This document shows, piece by piece, positions 1 to 6,588 of a stretch of 27,305 nucleotides of DNA. Source of the DNA: DAXETY01 sp051155755 (GTDB taxonomy: Bacteria > Desulfobacterota > Desulfobacteria > Desulfobacterales > SG8-13); the NCBI GenBank assembly GCA_051155755.1, contig DAXETY010000139.1, forward strand, positions 1 to 27,305, in the 5' to 3' direction. The position numbers and the translations under genes were made by a program. The notes under the pieces are model-generated. The model was not told where the DNA came from and searched no databases. It was given only the letters and a program-made list of their open reading frames with translations. Position 1 is the stretch's first letter, and each line of letters starts with the position of its first letter.

Positions 1-1
1 G

Positions 2-166
2 CCGCTCGCCAGAGCCGCCCGCCGGCCCCCGCCCGAACGCCCGCCCAGCATCACCCAATCGCCACTCGGCTCCTTTGTCAATTTAGCGGCTATCGTGGTG
101 TTGGTGTTGATCATTCGGCTTTACATGGTCCGGCGGCCCGGGAACGGGACAGAGAAAACTTCCTAG
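2..166 (+). CDS. C-terminal end of a membrane-anchored protein (partial, 5' end outside window)
   Basis: Reading frame 2 is open from the left edge and stops at TAG 164-166. It encodes about 54 residues: a Pro/Arg-rich stretch, then a hydrophobic segment (LAAIVVLVLIIRLYMV) and a short basic/polar tail (RRPGNGTEKTS). That is the layout of a C-terminal membrane anchor with a positively charged cytoplasmic end. It converges with the flavoprotein gene on the other strand, 56 bases away. The family cannot be identified from this fragment. A second frame is also open here, to about 279, but it lacks any protein-like pattern. The call rests only on the hydrophobic segment. Confidence 0.4.
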   Translation, partial: PLARAARRPPPERPPSITQSPLGSFVNLAAIVVLVLIIRLYMVRRPGNGTEKTS

Positions 167-222
167 TCGATGGATCGATTTTACGGGGGTTACCTCGACC
201 TTCCGTTTGGCTGTTTCCATCT

Positions 223-1869
223 TCAGGAGTTCATTTTTACCAAATTCAAATTCACCGGCTCGGTCGTCACATGAAAACCTGATTTGTTTTTTTTCAGTAC
301 GATATTTTGAATCCAATTCCGGTGGTCCTCTTGGGGAAAATCACTGCGGAAATGGGCGCCACGGCTTTCAGTGCGCATCAGCGCGGCCCGGCAGACCATT
401 TCAGCCACGCATCTCATATTCTGAAACTCCAGTCGCCGGATGAGATCTCTGGGACTTGTCACCTTGACCGGAGTACCGAGCGTTCGCAGTTGATCCATCG
501 CTGTCCGGAGATCTTTTTCATTGCGGATCACCCCGGCCTTGTTCCACATCAATGACTTTAACGCGCCAATCAACTCCTTTACGCCGGACCCCTTAATGGA
601 ATAAGTCCCCTCCAGACGGCGGCGCTCTTGGTTGAATGCATCTTGATCCCCTGAAACCGGTCGCATATCTGCGGCCTTTGCTGCCGCCAATTCACCGACC
701 CGCGCACCCATGGCGAAAATTTCCGCAAGGGCATTGCCCCCCAGCCGGTTGGCCCCATGAACACCGGCAGCGGCTTCCCCCACGGCAAACAAACCATCAA
801 GGGCGGTTTCACCGAACGGATTGGTGACAATCCCGCCCATGCAAAAATGGGCTGTGGGCATCACGTTGAACACTTTTGTGCCCTGCCACCACCGATTCGG
901 AATCAGGGCGGCCAACTTTCCGGCTGTCTCTTCGGAAAGCGATTCCATATCCATGAAAACGCCCGGGTCCCGCGATTCTTTCCTGTTCATCTCTCTGTAG
1001 ATGATCTGTGCAAACCGGTCCCTTGTCACCTTGGTGGGGTCGTCGATGCCGCAGTGCTTTAGAATATCTTGTCCGCTGCCGTTGCGCAGCACCACGTCCG
1101 GCTGTGCAAGCAACCGCTCGTACAGAATCAGGCGATTGCCGCGTTTGCCGGTCGCCGTCGGATAAAACTGGACAAATTCCATGTCTTTCAGGGGGATTCC
1201 GATATCATAGGCCAATGCCTGCCCGTCGCCGGTAATGCCCGGCACATTGTTGGTGTTTAAGTAGATCTGCGCATATCCACCGGTGGCCAGCACCACCACT
1301 TTTGCGCGCATCTCGTAAAAGCGGCCGTCGGGGGCAATGCCCGCAGCTCCGCCGATGCGTTTTCCGTCAGCGATCAGTCGACTCACAAAGACGTGTTCGG
1401 CAAAACGAACGCCGGCCTGCTCGGCAAAACGCTTGAGCGGAACAACGAGATCGCTGCCGCGCCAGTTTCGTCCGTAAACATGCCGCGGATATCGATGACC
1501 GGGCGTTTTGATCACTTTCGGCTTACCCCCATGCAGTTCAAAACGAACACCGCACTTTTTCAGAAAAGCCACTTCTGCCCGTACCTGCTCGGCCATGCCG
1601 GCAACCATCGCCTGATCGTTGAGGAAACGACCGCCAACAACCGTGTCTTCAATATGAACGCAGCGATTATCATCTTCGGATCCCCATCCGGTGGAAGCAA
1701 TCACGGCCTTGGAAATATAGGTGTTCGAATTTGCCCCGGCTTTGGTTTTAGAGACCAGCAGAACAGCGGCATTTTTTAATCCGGCGGCAATGGCGGCTCT
1801 CAGCCCGGCGCCGCCCCCGCCGATGACCAGCACGTCGCAATCCAGTTTTTCCCGGCTTTTAAAGCGCAT
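223..1869 (-). CDS. FAD-binding oxidoreductase, fumarate reductase/succinate dehydrogenase flavoprotein family
   Basis: 548 residues, the usual length for the FrdA/SdhA/L-aspartate oxidase family. The N-terminus has the Rossmann FAD motif GGGGAGLRAA (about residues 17-26). A second FAD motif, ATGGYAQIY, lies near 195-205. The active-site signatures are PTAHFCMGGI (substrate His) and HGANRLGGNALAEI (substrate Arg plus FAD contact), and an Arg sits in VTRDRFAQII, where the family's catalytic Arg is expected. Two things are odd. The usual QxHPT motif reads QFYPT, so the His is Tyr. The region that carries the FAD-linking His in membrane Frd/Sdh has none (SNTYISKAV), so FAD is probably bound non-covalently. 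No iron-sulfur or membrane subunit gene is adjacent. It is probably a soluble enzyme whose acceptor and substrate are unknown. L-aspartate oxidase is less likely because of the altered motif. Confidence 0.85.
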   Translation of the reverse strand: MRFKSREKLDCDVLVIGGGGAGLRAAIAAGLKNAAVLLVSKTKAGANSNTYISKAVIASTGWGSEDDNRCVHIEDTVVGGRFLNDQAMVAGMAEQVRAEVAFLKKCGVRFELHGGKPKVIKTPGHRYPRHVYGRNWRGSDLVVPLKRFAEQAGVRFAEHVFVSRLIADGKRIGGAAGIAPDGRFYEMRAKVVVLATGGYAQIYLNTNNVPGITGDGQALAYDIGIPLKDMEFVQFYPTATGKRGNRLILYERLLAQPDVVLRNGSGQDILKHCGIDDPTKVTRDRFAQIIYREMNRKESRDPGVFMDMESLSEETAGKLAALIPNRWWQGTKVFNVMPTAHFCMGGIVTNPFGETALDGLFAVGEAAAGVHGANRLGGNALAEIFAMGARVGELAAAKAADMRPVSGDQDAFNQERRRLEGTYSIKGSGVKELIGALKSLMWNKAGVIRNEKDLRTAMDQLRTLGTPVKVTSPRDLIRRLEFQNMRCVAEMVCRAALMRTESRGAHFRSDFPQEDHRNWIQNIVLKKNKSGFHVTTEPVNLNLVKMNS

Positions 1870-2054
1870 GACCGATGTCTTTCCCGCTGGAGCCCAGCAG
1901 CTTCAAGCCTGATGGGCTCAACCCTTGATTGGTAATTTATATGGATAAGCCTTTTCGTCAGGTCTTTTTCCGTTACTCATATCAACTTTGAACTCAATGG
2001 TTAATCACGAATCATGGCTTGGCCTTTTTGTCGGACCGGGTTGTAAATAAATCC

Positions 2055-2084
2055 TTGACATCCGAAAACATTTGGCGCTAATGA
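2055..2084 (+). promoter_or_regulatory. Weak sigma-70-like promoter candidate in the 335-base gap before the cyclase fragment
   Basis: A perfect -35 box TTGACA (2055-2060) is followed 18 bases later by TAATGA (2079-2084), which matches the -10 consensus poorly. It lies about 120 bases upstream of the truncated adenylate cyclase start. The rest of 1870-2204 is A/T-leaning non-coding DNA in which I see no gene, tRNA or clear terminator. Confidence 0.3.
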
Positions 2085-2204
2085 TTTTTGAGTCCAGGTA
2101 ACATCTACAGCCGAATCCGCGCTCTGTTCTGCGCCTTCTCATCGATTTCCACCTCTCCTTTGTTTTCCAGTCCCAATAAGACCGTTTTGGGTTTCGGAGG
2201 CACG

Positions 2205-2456
2205 ATGGCCGACGAAAACTACAAACGCAAGCTGACTGCGATCTTAAGCGCCGATGTAGCCGGCTACAGCCGTCTGATGGGGGAGGACGAGTCGGCCACC
2301 GTCAGCACCCTGAAATCATACCGCAATTTAATCGCCGTAAAAATCCAATCCTTTCACGGGCGCCTGGTCGATTCGCCGGGCGACAACCTGCTGGCCGCGT
2401 TCGGCAGCATCGTGGATGCCGTCTGCTGTGCGGTGGCGATTCCTTCGTTTTCTTGA
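2205..2456 (+). pseudogene. Truncated class III adenylate/guanylate cyclase (N-terminal fragment)
   Basis: ATG at 2205, preceded by a GGAGG at 2196-2200. The 83-residue product begins MADENYKRKLTAILSADVAG and continues with YSRLMGEDE, RLVDSPGDNLLAAF and AVCCAVAI. This is the start of the catalytic domain of the soluble adenylate cyclases that often carry TPR tails. The metal-binding Asp of the first motif (SADVAGYS) and the GDNLLAAF strand are present. Homology stops right after CAVAI, and the frame runs into TGA within four codons. The second metal site, the purine-specifying residues and the whole C-terminal part are missing, so it cannot be active. An unrelated exported-protein gene begins 65 bases later, which suggests a deletion or insertion removed the rest. 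The downstream frame does not resume cyclase sequence, so UGA readthrough is not an explanation. Confidence 0.8.
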
Positions 2457-2521
2457 ATTACAAAGGCAATGCATTATTTGAATCCGTTTTTTAGTACATC
2501 TTTTGGTGGGAGGTGTATGCC

Positions 2522-3595
2522 ATGAATGCTTTTTGTAATGCCCTATCCAAAATTTTTACGTTGGTCGTTATTCTATTATCCATATCTGTATCTCTCAGCG
2601 ACGCCGGCGATTCGGGCGGCAGAATGGAACTGCTGGAGAAAGCCTATAAAGCCGGCTTGTTAAGTGAAGATGAATACGCCAACAAGAAAAAAGAACTGTT
2701 AAAAGCCTCTAAACCGCAAAACACCCGGAAAGAAGGCCCCGCTTTGGGTAAGGGTGAAAAAGGTCAAATCCTCCGACACCCGACTGGTATATCCGTGTGG
2801 TGCCCGGAGGGTTGGCAAATTAAAATGTTGGAAGGAATTCTGCAGATGGTCCCTCCAGGCGCCGGTCAAGGTAAAAATTACGAATCTTATTTTCTGACCT
2901 CAGAGAGTGTCAGGGAATACGACATCCGGCAAGCCAACCACCCGCTGGTGATCCAGTATCTCGATGAACAGATGGGTGCCCTTGGTTTGGAACTGGGTGT
3001 TTTTTTTGAACGCGTTGGAAACACGCACTCCGTTGTGACAGGTCAGGGCAGAAATAATGGAATCCGTTTGGATTATCGCGCACAATCCGATTACGGCCCG
3101 GTCAAGGCTTCAGCCTATGCAACGATCGTTAAAGGATGGGGATTGATCATGGCCGGAGTTGGCATCGGAGATCGCCTCGATCGAAGGTCGCAAGACATAA
3201 TGCGTATCTTCTCTTCATTTGATGTCGGCGAAGGTCAAAAAGATTCGCGTCTGCTTGGTGTCTGGCGACTTCTGGATACACGTTCGATAACGAACCAATC
3301 GGTTTGGGAAACCGATTATTCCAGGGCCCAGGCAGTATCTGAGAACAGCAGCAGCCTTCAGTTCAATCCGGATGGAACATGGTATAGAGAGGACCGCTCA
3401 CACACACTGGTCGGTGCCGGAGGCGTATGGCTTGAGGATAAAAGCGGCTCCAGTGATACCGGCCGGTGGAATGCAGATGGAAAACACCTTTTTATGCTGT
3501 GGAAAGACGGCTCTTTTGCGGATTATCAATACCGAATAGAAGGAACCCGCCTCAAAATGGCACACGGTAACAAATTGGAAGTTTGGTCACGATGA
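2522..3595 (+). CDS. Exported protein of unknown function with SHOCT-like and lipocalin-like segments
   Basis: About 357 residues. I chose the ATG at 2522 because GGGAGG (2508-2513) sits 8 bases before it; a GTG at 2513 is in frame but overlaps that ribosome site. The N-terminus has a hydrophobic signal segment (FTLVVILLSISVSLSDA), so the protein is probably secreted or periplasmic. It is followed by ELLEKAYKAGLLSEDEY, which resembles the short SHOCT oligomerisation motif. A middle domain (about 85-235) I do not recognise. The C-terminal part starts with LLGVWRLLDTRS and contains LQFNPDGTWYRED and TGRWNADGKHLFMLW, which is typical of lipocalin-like ligand-binding or stress proteins. The base composition is lower in GC than the operons to the right. 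It follows a broken cyclase gene, so the locus may have been rearranged. The function is unknown. Confidence 0.75.
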   Translation: MNAFCNALSKIFTLVVILLSISVSLSDAGDSGGRMELLEKAYKAGLLSEDEYANKKKELLKASKPQNTRKEGPALGKGEKGQILRHPTGISVWCPEGWQIKMLEGILQMVPPGAGQGKNYESYFLTSESVREYDIRQANHPLVIQYLDEQMGALGLELGVFFERVGNTHSVVTGQGRNNGIRLDYRAQSDYGPVKASAYATIVKGWGLIMAGVGIGDRLDRRSQDIMRIFSSFDVGEGQKDSRLLGVWRLLDTRSITNQSVWETDYSRAQAVSENSSSLQFNPDGTWYREDRSHTLVGAGGVWLEDKSGSSDTGRWNADGKHLFMLWKDGSFADYQYRIEGTRLKMAHGNKLEVWSR

Positions 3596-3625
3596 ATCCT
3601 GCGGTTGAATCTGCAAGCTTTTCAT

Positions 3626-4054
3626 TTAGTAAAAGGTGATAATCTCTCCGTCCTTGAATACCGCGTGGCTGAGCTGCCGGCCGGTGTATTTTCCAGATTG
3701 GCTCTTGGCGTCGAACCAGACCGGCACCTGCCAGACCCTGGTGCCCGGTTCATTTTCCGAATTTCCCGATTTGCCCTGCTCGGAGACCTTAATTTCGGGC
3801 TCTCCGATTTCCAGATCCCGGATGCTGTCCGGGTCGATCAGGTTATTCTGCAGGTATTCGACAATCATCTCGGCATAGTTTTCCGGCAGCGGTCCCGGCC
3901 CGGTCTCTTTCAGCGTCGGGTCGGACTCAGGTGCCACCGTGCCGGCATCTTGGAGTGGCTCGGTGGTGGATGCCGGCGGCGGTTGGGGTGCCGCGCAAGC
4001 CAACAGCACCGAAAATACTACCATAATCAGGGTAACCAGGGCCATTTTTTGCAT
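3626..4054 (-). CDS. Putative lipoprotein of unknown function
   Basis: 142 residues. The start was set at the ATG at 4054 because a GGAG lies about 8 bases upstream; an in-frame ATG 11 codons earlier lacks this. The N-terminus MQKMALVTLIMVVFSVLLAC is a signal peptide ending in a lipobox (LLAC), so the mature protein should be lipidated at that Cys. A Pro/Thr/Glu-rich linker follows (about residues 22-60). A small folded region then contains NYAEMIVEYLQNNLIDPDS and ends with VWFDAKSQSGKYTGRQ and FKDGEIITFY. That ending resembles small exported proteins of beta-strand character, but I do not recognise a family. It is convergent with the preceding gene (30 bases between stops). It probably sits in the inner or outer membrane. 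Confidence 0.75.
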   Translation of the reverse strand: MQKMALVTLIMVVFSVLLACAAPQPPPASTTEPLQDAGTVAPESDPTLKETGPGPLPENYAEMIVEYLQNNLIDPDSIRDLEIGEPEIKVSEQGKSGNSENEPGTRVWQVPVWFDAKSQSGKYTGRQLSHAVFKDGEIITFY

Positions 4055-4252
4055 GTTCGGTCTCCATTTCGGCAAAAAAATGTCCATTTGGCGTTGAATC
4101 TATACATAGAACCCGGCGCGACGTCAAAAATTTTTGTGCCCCTGCTGACGGCAGCGACTGGGTTTACAGATACTACACCGCTGCTGGGTTGATGCAAACC
4201 GGTTGTTCATGTGAATCGGCGCTTGTTAACACTTGCGATGCCAATACGAAAA

Positions 4253-4282
4253 TTGACATGATGCCGGGTCGGCATTAAGAAT
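4253..4282 (+). promoter_or_regulatory. Sigma-70 promoter with a palindrome in the spacer, upstream of the SYLF gene
   Basis: The -35 TTGACA (4253-4258) is perfect. The -10 is AAGAAT (4277-4282) with an 18-base spacer. The spacer contains a perfect 6-bp inverted repeat, ATGCCG-GGT-CGGCAT (4261-4275). A protein bound there would block polymerase, so it may be an operator. The strong ribosome site GGAGG (4308-4312) lies downstream, before the ATG at 4318. Confidence 0.5.
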
Positions 4283-4317
4283 ACCAGGGTTCGCAAAATT
4301 ATCCAACGGAGGGAGAA

Positions 4318-4893
4318 ATGAAGAAAACATCTTTGATTCTGATTGCAGGGTTGATGTTGATTGCTGCGTCGACGGCGGTTGCCGCCGAGGTGGAAGATTA
4401 TTCAAAAACCATCAACGTCTTCAAGGATTCACCGGCCGTGCAGAAATTCTTCAATGACGCCTACGGTTATGCCGTCTTTCCGACGGTCGGCAAAGGCGGC
4501 TGGGTGGTCGGGGGGTCCTACGGCAAGGGCCAGGTCTACCGCGGCGGCAAGGTCACCGGAAAAACATCGGTGATCGAGGGTTCGATCGGTTTCCAATTCG
4601 GCGGAAAGGCATTCAGCCAAATCATTTTCTTCCAGAACAAGGCCGCCTATGACAAATTTACCAGCGGCAATTTCGAGTTCGACACCACCGCCCAGGCGAC
4701 GGTGATCACCGCCGCCGCCGAAGCCCAGGGCGGAACCACCGGCGTCACGGCCGGCGCCACGGCCGGGCCCAAGACCGGCGTCCAGGCAGAAGCCCAGTAT
4801 TACGATGGAATGGCCGTGTTCATTCACAGCAAAGGCGGCCTTATGGTCGAAGTCTCCATCGGCGGACAGAAGTTTTCGTTCAAGCCGATATGA
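4318..4893 (+). CDS. Exported SYLF/YSC84-domain lipid-binding-type protein
   Basis: 191 residues. The N-terminus MKKTSLILIAGLMLIAAS...AVAA is a clear cleavable signal peptide. The mature region has the SYLF/YSC84 pattern: DAYGYAVFPTVGKGGWVVGGSYGKGQVY, then GFQFGGKAFSQIIFFQN, and near the end GMAVFIHSKGGLMVEVSIGGQKFSF. In eukaryotes this fold binds phosphoinositides and actin; bacterial members are periplasmic or outer-membrane associated with no settled role. An Ala/Gly/Thr-rich stretch (about 130-155) links the last strands. It is a single-gene unit with its own promoter and a strong ribosome site 5 bases before the ATG. Family membership is confident; the function is unknown. Confidence 0.9.
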   Translation: MKKTSLILIAGLMLIAASTAVAAEVEDYSKTINVFKDSPAVQKFFNDAYGYAVFPTVGKGGWVVGGSYGKGQVYRGGKVTGKTSVIEGSIGFQFGGKAFSQIIFFQNKAAYDKFTSGNFEFDTTAQATVITAAAEAQGGTTGVTAGATAGPKTGVQAEAQYYDGMAVFIHSKGGLMVEVSIGGQKFSFKPI

Positions 4894-5024
4894 TCGGTTG
4901 ATACCATCTTCGGATTCTTTCCATTGCAATATCGGTTGCAGGATCCGATCTGCACACCAAAACTGTTTACCTCTGGAAGTGGATTGTTCATTTTACAAAG
5001 ATCTTCGCGGAGCAGCCAGGTAGA

Positions 5025-5783
5025 ATGGCGAACACCACGATCAACTCCATTGGAATTGAATTGGTCTGGATTGCGCCCGGTTCGTTTACAATGGGCAGCG
5101 ACAAAAAACTTGAACAGGCCGAAGACCACGAAACCCCGCAACACCCGGTGACCTTCAAACACGGATTCTTTATGGGGAAGGTTCCGGTGGCCCAAGCGCA
5201 GTGGTCTGCGCTGATGGCCGACAACCCCAGCGAATTTGCGGGCGGCCACCGACCGGTGGAGGGCGTGTCCTGGCATGATGTGCAGGTATTTATCGAAAAG
5301 CTCAACACAAAAGAAGCCACCGATGCCTATCGCCTGCCCACCGAAGCCGAATGGGAGTATGCGGCCCGGGCCGGCTCGGACAGCGCCTACACCTTCGGCC
5401 ACGACACGAGCCGCTTGAGCCAATACGCCTGGTACCGCAAGAACGCCGGCGATCAAACCCATTCCGTCGGTCAATTAGAGCCCAATGCCTGGGGACTGCA
5501 TGACATGCACGGCAACGTCCATGAGTGGTGCCGGGACTGGTTTGACCGAAATTACTATTCCCAAAGCCCATCGACCGATCCCCCGGGCCCTTCGTCCGGG
5601 TTGGCAAAGTCCCTGCGGGGCGGTGACTGGGGCAGCGAGGACTGGTATTGCCGGTGTGCTTCGCGCAGCCTCGGTTCGCCGGACCGCCGCAGCAGCCGAC
5701 TGGGTTTCCGGCTGGTCCGGATGGCATCGGCAACAGTGAGGGGGTCTGCAGCGGCGTGCAGTCCGCACCGCGACCTCATCTGA
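5025..5783 (+). CDS. Formylglycine-generating enzyme-like (SUMF1/FGE-fold) protein lacking the canonical Cys pair
   Basis: 252 residues with the C-type-lectin-derived FGE fold from end to end. It begins ELVWIAPGSFTMGSD, then HPVTFKHGFFMGKVPVAQAQW, GVSWHDVQVFIEKLN, RLPTEAEWEYAARAG, WGLHDMHGNVHEWCRDWF and LRGGDW...GFRLVRM. There is no signal peptide, so it is probably cytosolic. In true FGE two Cys in the segment after GG(S/D)(Y/W) bind copper and oxidise the sulfatase Cys. Here that segment reads GGDWGSEDWYCRCASR. The first Cys position is Ser, the second can align with a Cys, and the spacing is shortened. No sulfatase gene is near. It is therefore more likely one of the non-FGE members that bind ligands or modify other substrates. 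The ribosome site before ATG 5025 is weak. The last roughly 20 residues extend beyond the usual end of the fold. Confidence 0.85.
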   Translation: MANTTINSIGIELVWIAPGSFTMGSDKKLEQAEDHETPQHPVTFKHGFFMGKVPVAQAQWSALMADNPSEFAGGHRPVEGVSWHDVQVFIEKLNTKEATDAYRLPTEAEWEYAARAGSDSAYTFGHDTSRLSQYAWYRKNAGDQTHSVGQLEPNAWGLHDMHGNVHEWCRDWFDRNYYSQSPSTDPPGPSSGLAKSLRGGDWGSEDWYCRCASRSLGSPDRRSSRLGFRLVRMASATVRGSAAACSPHRDLI

Positions 5784-5831
5784 ACCTTCCCACCCAGCAA
5801 GAAAATGGTGATTCTCACGTTAAATCACAGA

Positions 5832-5870
5832 TCAAGGTTTGACCCTGTGCTGATATCGTGCAAACCTTGA
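5832..5870. repeat. 10-bp perfect inverted repeat overlapping the vapBC -35 box
   Basis: TCAAGGTTTG (5832-5841) and its exact reverse complement CAAACCTTGA (5861-5870) are separated by 19 bases. The right arm covers the first four bases of the TTGACA box. It may be an additional operator for the toxin-antitoxin promoter. A terminator for the upstream gene is less likely because no T-tract follows. Confidence 0.55.
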
Positions 5871-5894
5871 CAGAATGCCGTACAGATGTATAAT
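5867..5894 (+). promoter_or_regulatory. Consensus sigma-70 promoter of vapBC
   Basis: TTGACA (5867-5872) and TATAAT (5889-5894) are both exact consensus, with a 16-base spacer. It is about 30 bases upstream of the antitoxin start and is expected to be strong when not repressed. Confidence 0.8.
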
Positions 5895-5908
5895 GCTGAT
5901 GTATACAT
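5885..5908. promoter_or_regulatory. Probable VapB operator: repeated GATGTATA and ATGTATACAT palindrome
   Basis: GATGTATA occurs at 5885-5892 and again at 5898-5905, 13 bases apart. The second copy lies within the perfect 10-bp palindrome ATGTATACAT (5899-5908). They cover the -10 box and the expected transcription start, where ribbon-helix-helix antitoxins usually bind to repress their own operon. The assignment to VapB is inferred from position. Confidence 0.5.
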
Positions 5909-5923
5909 TGTATGGAGGCCGCT

Positions 5924-6157
5924 ATGGTACGAACGCAAATATACCTGACAAAACAGCAGCGCGATGAACTGGCTGCAATCGCGAAAATTTCTGGGAAAAA
6001 ACAAAGTGAACTTATTCGCGAAGCCGTCGATGGCTTTATCGAGCAAAGAAGCCACAGCCGAAGAAAAGAAGTGCTGCAGAAAGCTGCCGGACTCTGGAAG
6101 GACCGCTCGGATCTGCCCGATTTCTCAGCCACACGTGCCGAATGGGATCGAAATTAA
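5924..6157 (+). CDS. vapB: Ribbon-helix-helix antitoxin (VapB/CopG type)
   Basis: 77 residues. The ATG at 5924 was preferred to an in-frame ATG at 5912 because GGAGG (5914-5918) lies 5 bases before it. The N-terminus MVRTQIYLTKQQRDELAAIA carries the RHH beta-strand that reads DNA, followed by helices AKISGKKQSELIREAVDGFI with the usual turn. The C-terminal part (GLWKDRSDLPDFSATRAEWD) is the kind of acidic/aromatic tail that wraps and inhibits a PIN toxin. The stop codon lies 2 bases before the preferred toxin start, so the two are translationally coupled. It is expected to neutralise VapC and, with it, to repress the promoter just upstream. Confidence 0.88.
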   Translation: MVRTQIYLTKQQRDELAAIAKISGKKQSELIREAVDGFIEQRSHSRRKEVLQKAAGLWKDRSDLPDFSATRAEWDRN

Positions 6158-6159
6158 TC

Positions 6160-6543
6160 ATGCATCGCTCAGTCCTCGTTGACACTGATGTGCTGGCCGA
6201 TTTTTTACGGGGACACGGCAAAGCGGTGGCTTTCGTCAACGAACACGCCGATAGAATCATCTTGTCGTCGATTGTCGTCGCGGAGTTATATGCCGGTGTC
6301 AAAGGCGATGAAGAACAGGTGGCGCTGGATCGCTTTGTTTCCATATTCCGCGTCGTTTCTGTCAGCGCCGAGATCGCAAAAGCCGGCGGACTTTGCAAAA
6401 GAGATTACGGCAAATCCCATGGTGTGGGCCTTGCAGACGCAATCCTTTATGCCACCGCTGAAGCGGAAAACGCCGAATTAAAGACCCTGAATACAAAACA
6501 CTACCCCATGATCAAAGATCTATCCCCTGCCTATACCAAATAG
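6160..6543 (+). CDS. vapC: PIN-domain ribonuclease toxin (VapC type)
   Basis: 127 residues. The ATG at 6160 was chosen because it gives the standard VapC N-terminus (M..SVLVDTDVLADFLRG) and lies directly after the antitoxin stop; an in-frame ATG at 6142 would overlap vapB by 16 bases. The acidic Mg2+-binding residues of the PIN fold are visible: Asp8 (VDTD), Glu42 (VVAELYAG) and Asp93 (LADAILYATA), followed by the conserved TLNTKHY segment (about 109-115). VapC toxins cleave specific RNAs, often tRNA, when the antitoxin is lost; the target here is unknown. The pair lies between a SUMF1-like gene and a convergent hydrolase gene and could be a mobile or stabilising cassette. Confidence 0.9.
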   Translation: MHRSVLVDTDVLADFLRGHGKAVAFVNEHADRIILSSIVVAELYAGVKGDEEQVALDRFVSIFRVVSVSAEIAKAGGLCKRDYGKSHGVGLADAILYATAEAENAELKTLNTKHYPMIKDLSPAYTK

Positions 6544-6588
6544 AAAAAGTCCTCGACCGTATAAAAATCAATTCATTCCAATGAGAAG

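Noticed and set aside
2454..2456. The TGA that ends the cyclase fragment as a second selenocysteine codon
   Set aside because: Sequence after it does not resume cyclase homology, the preceding residues (PSFS) already depart from the family, and the adenylate cyclase family has no Cys of known importance there.
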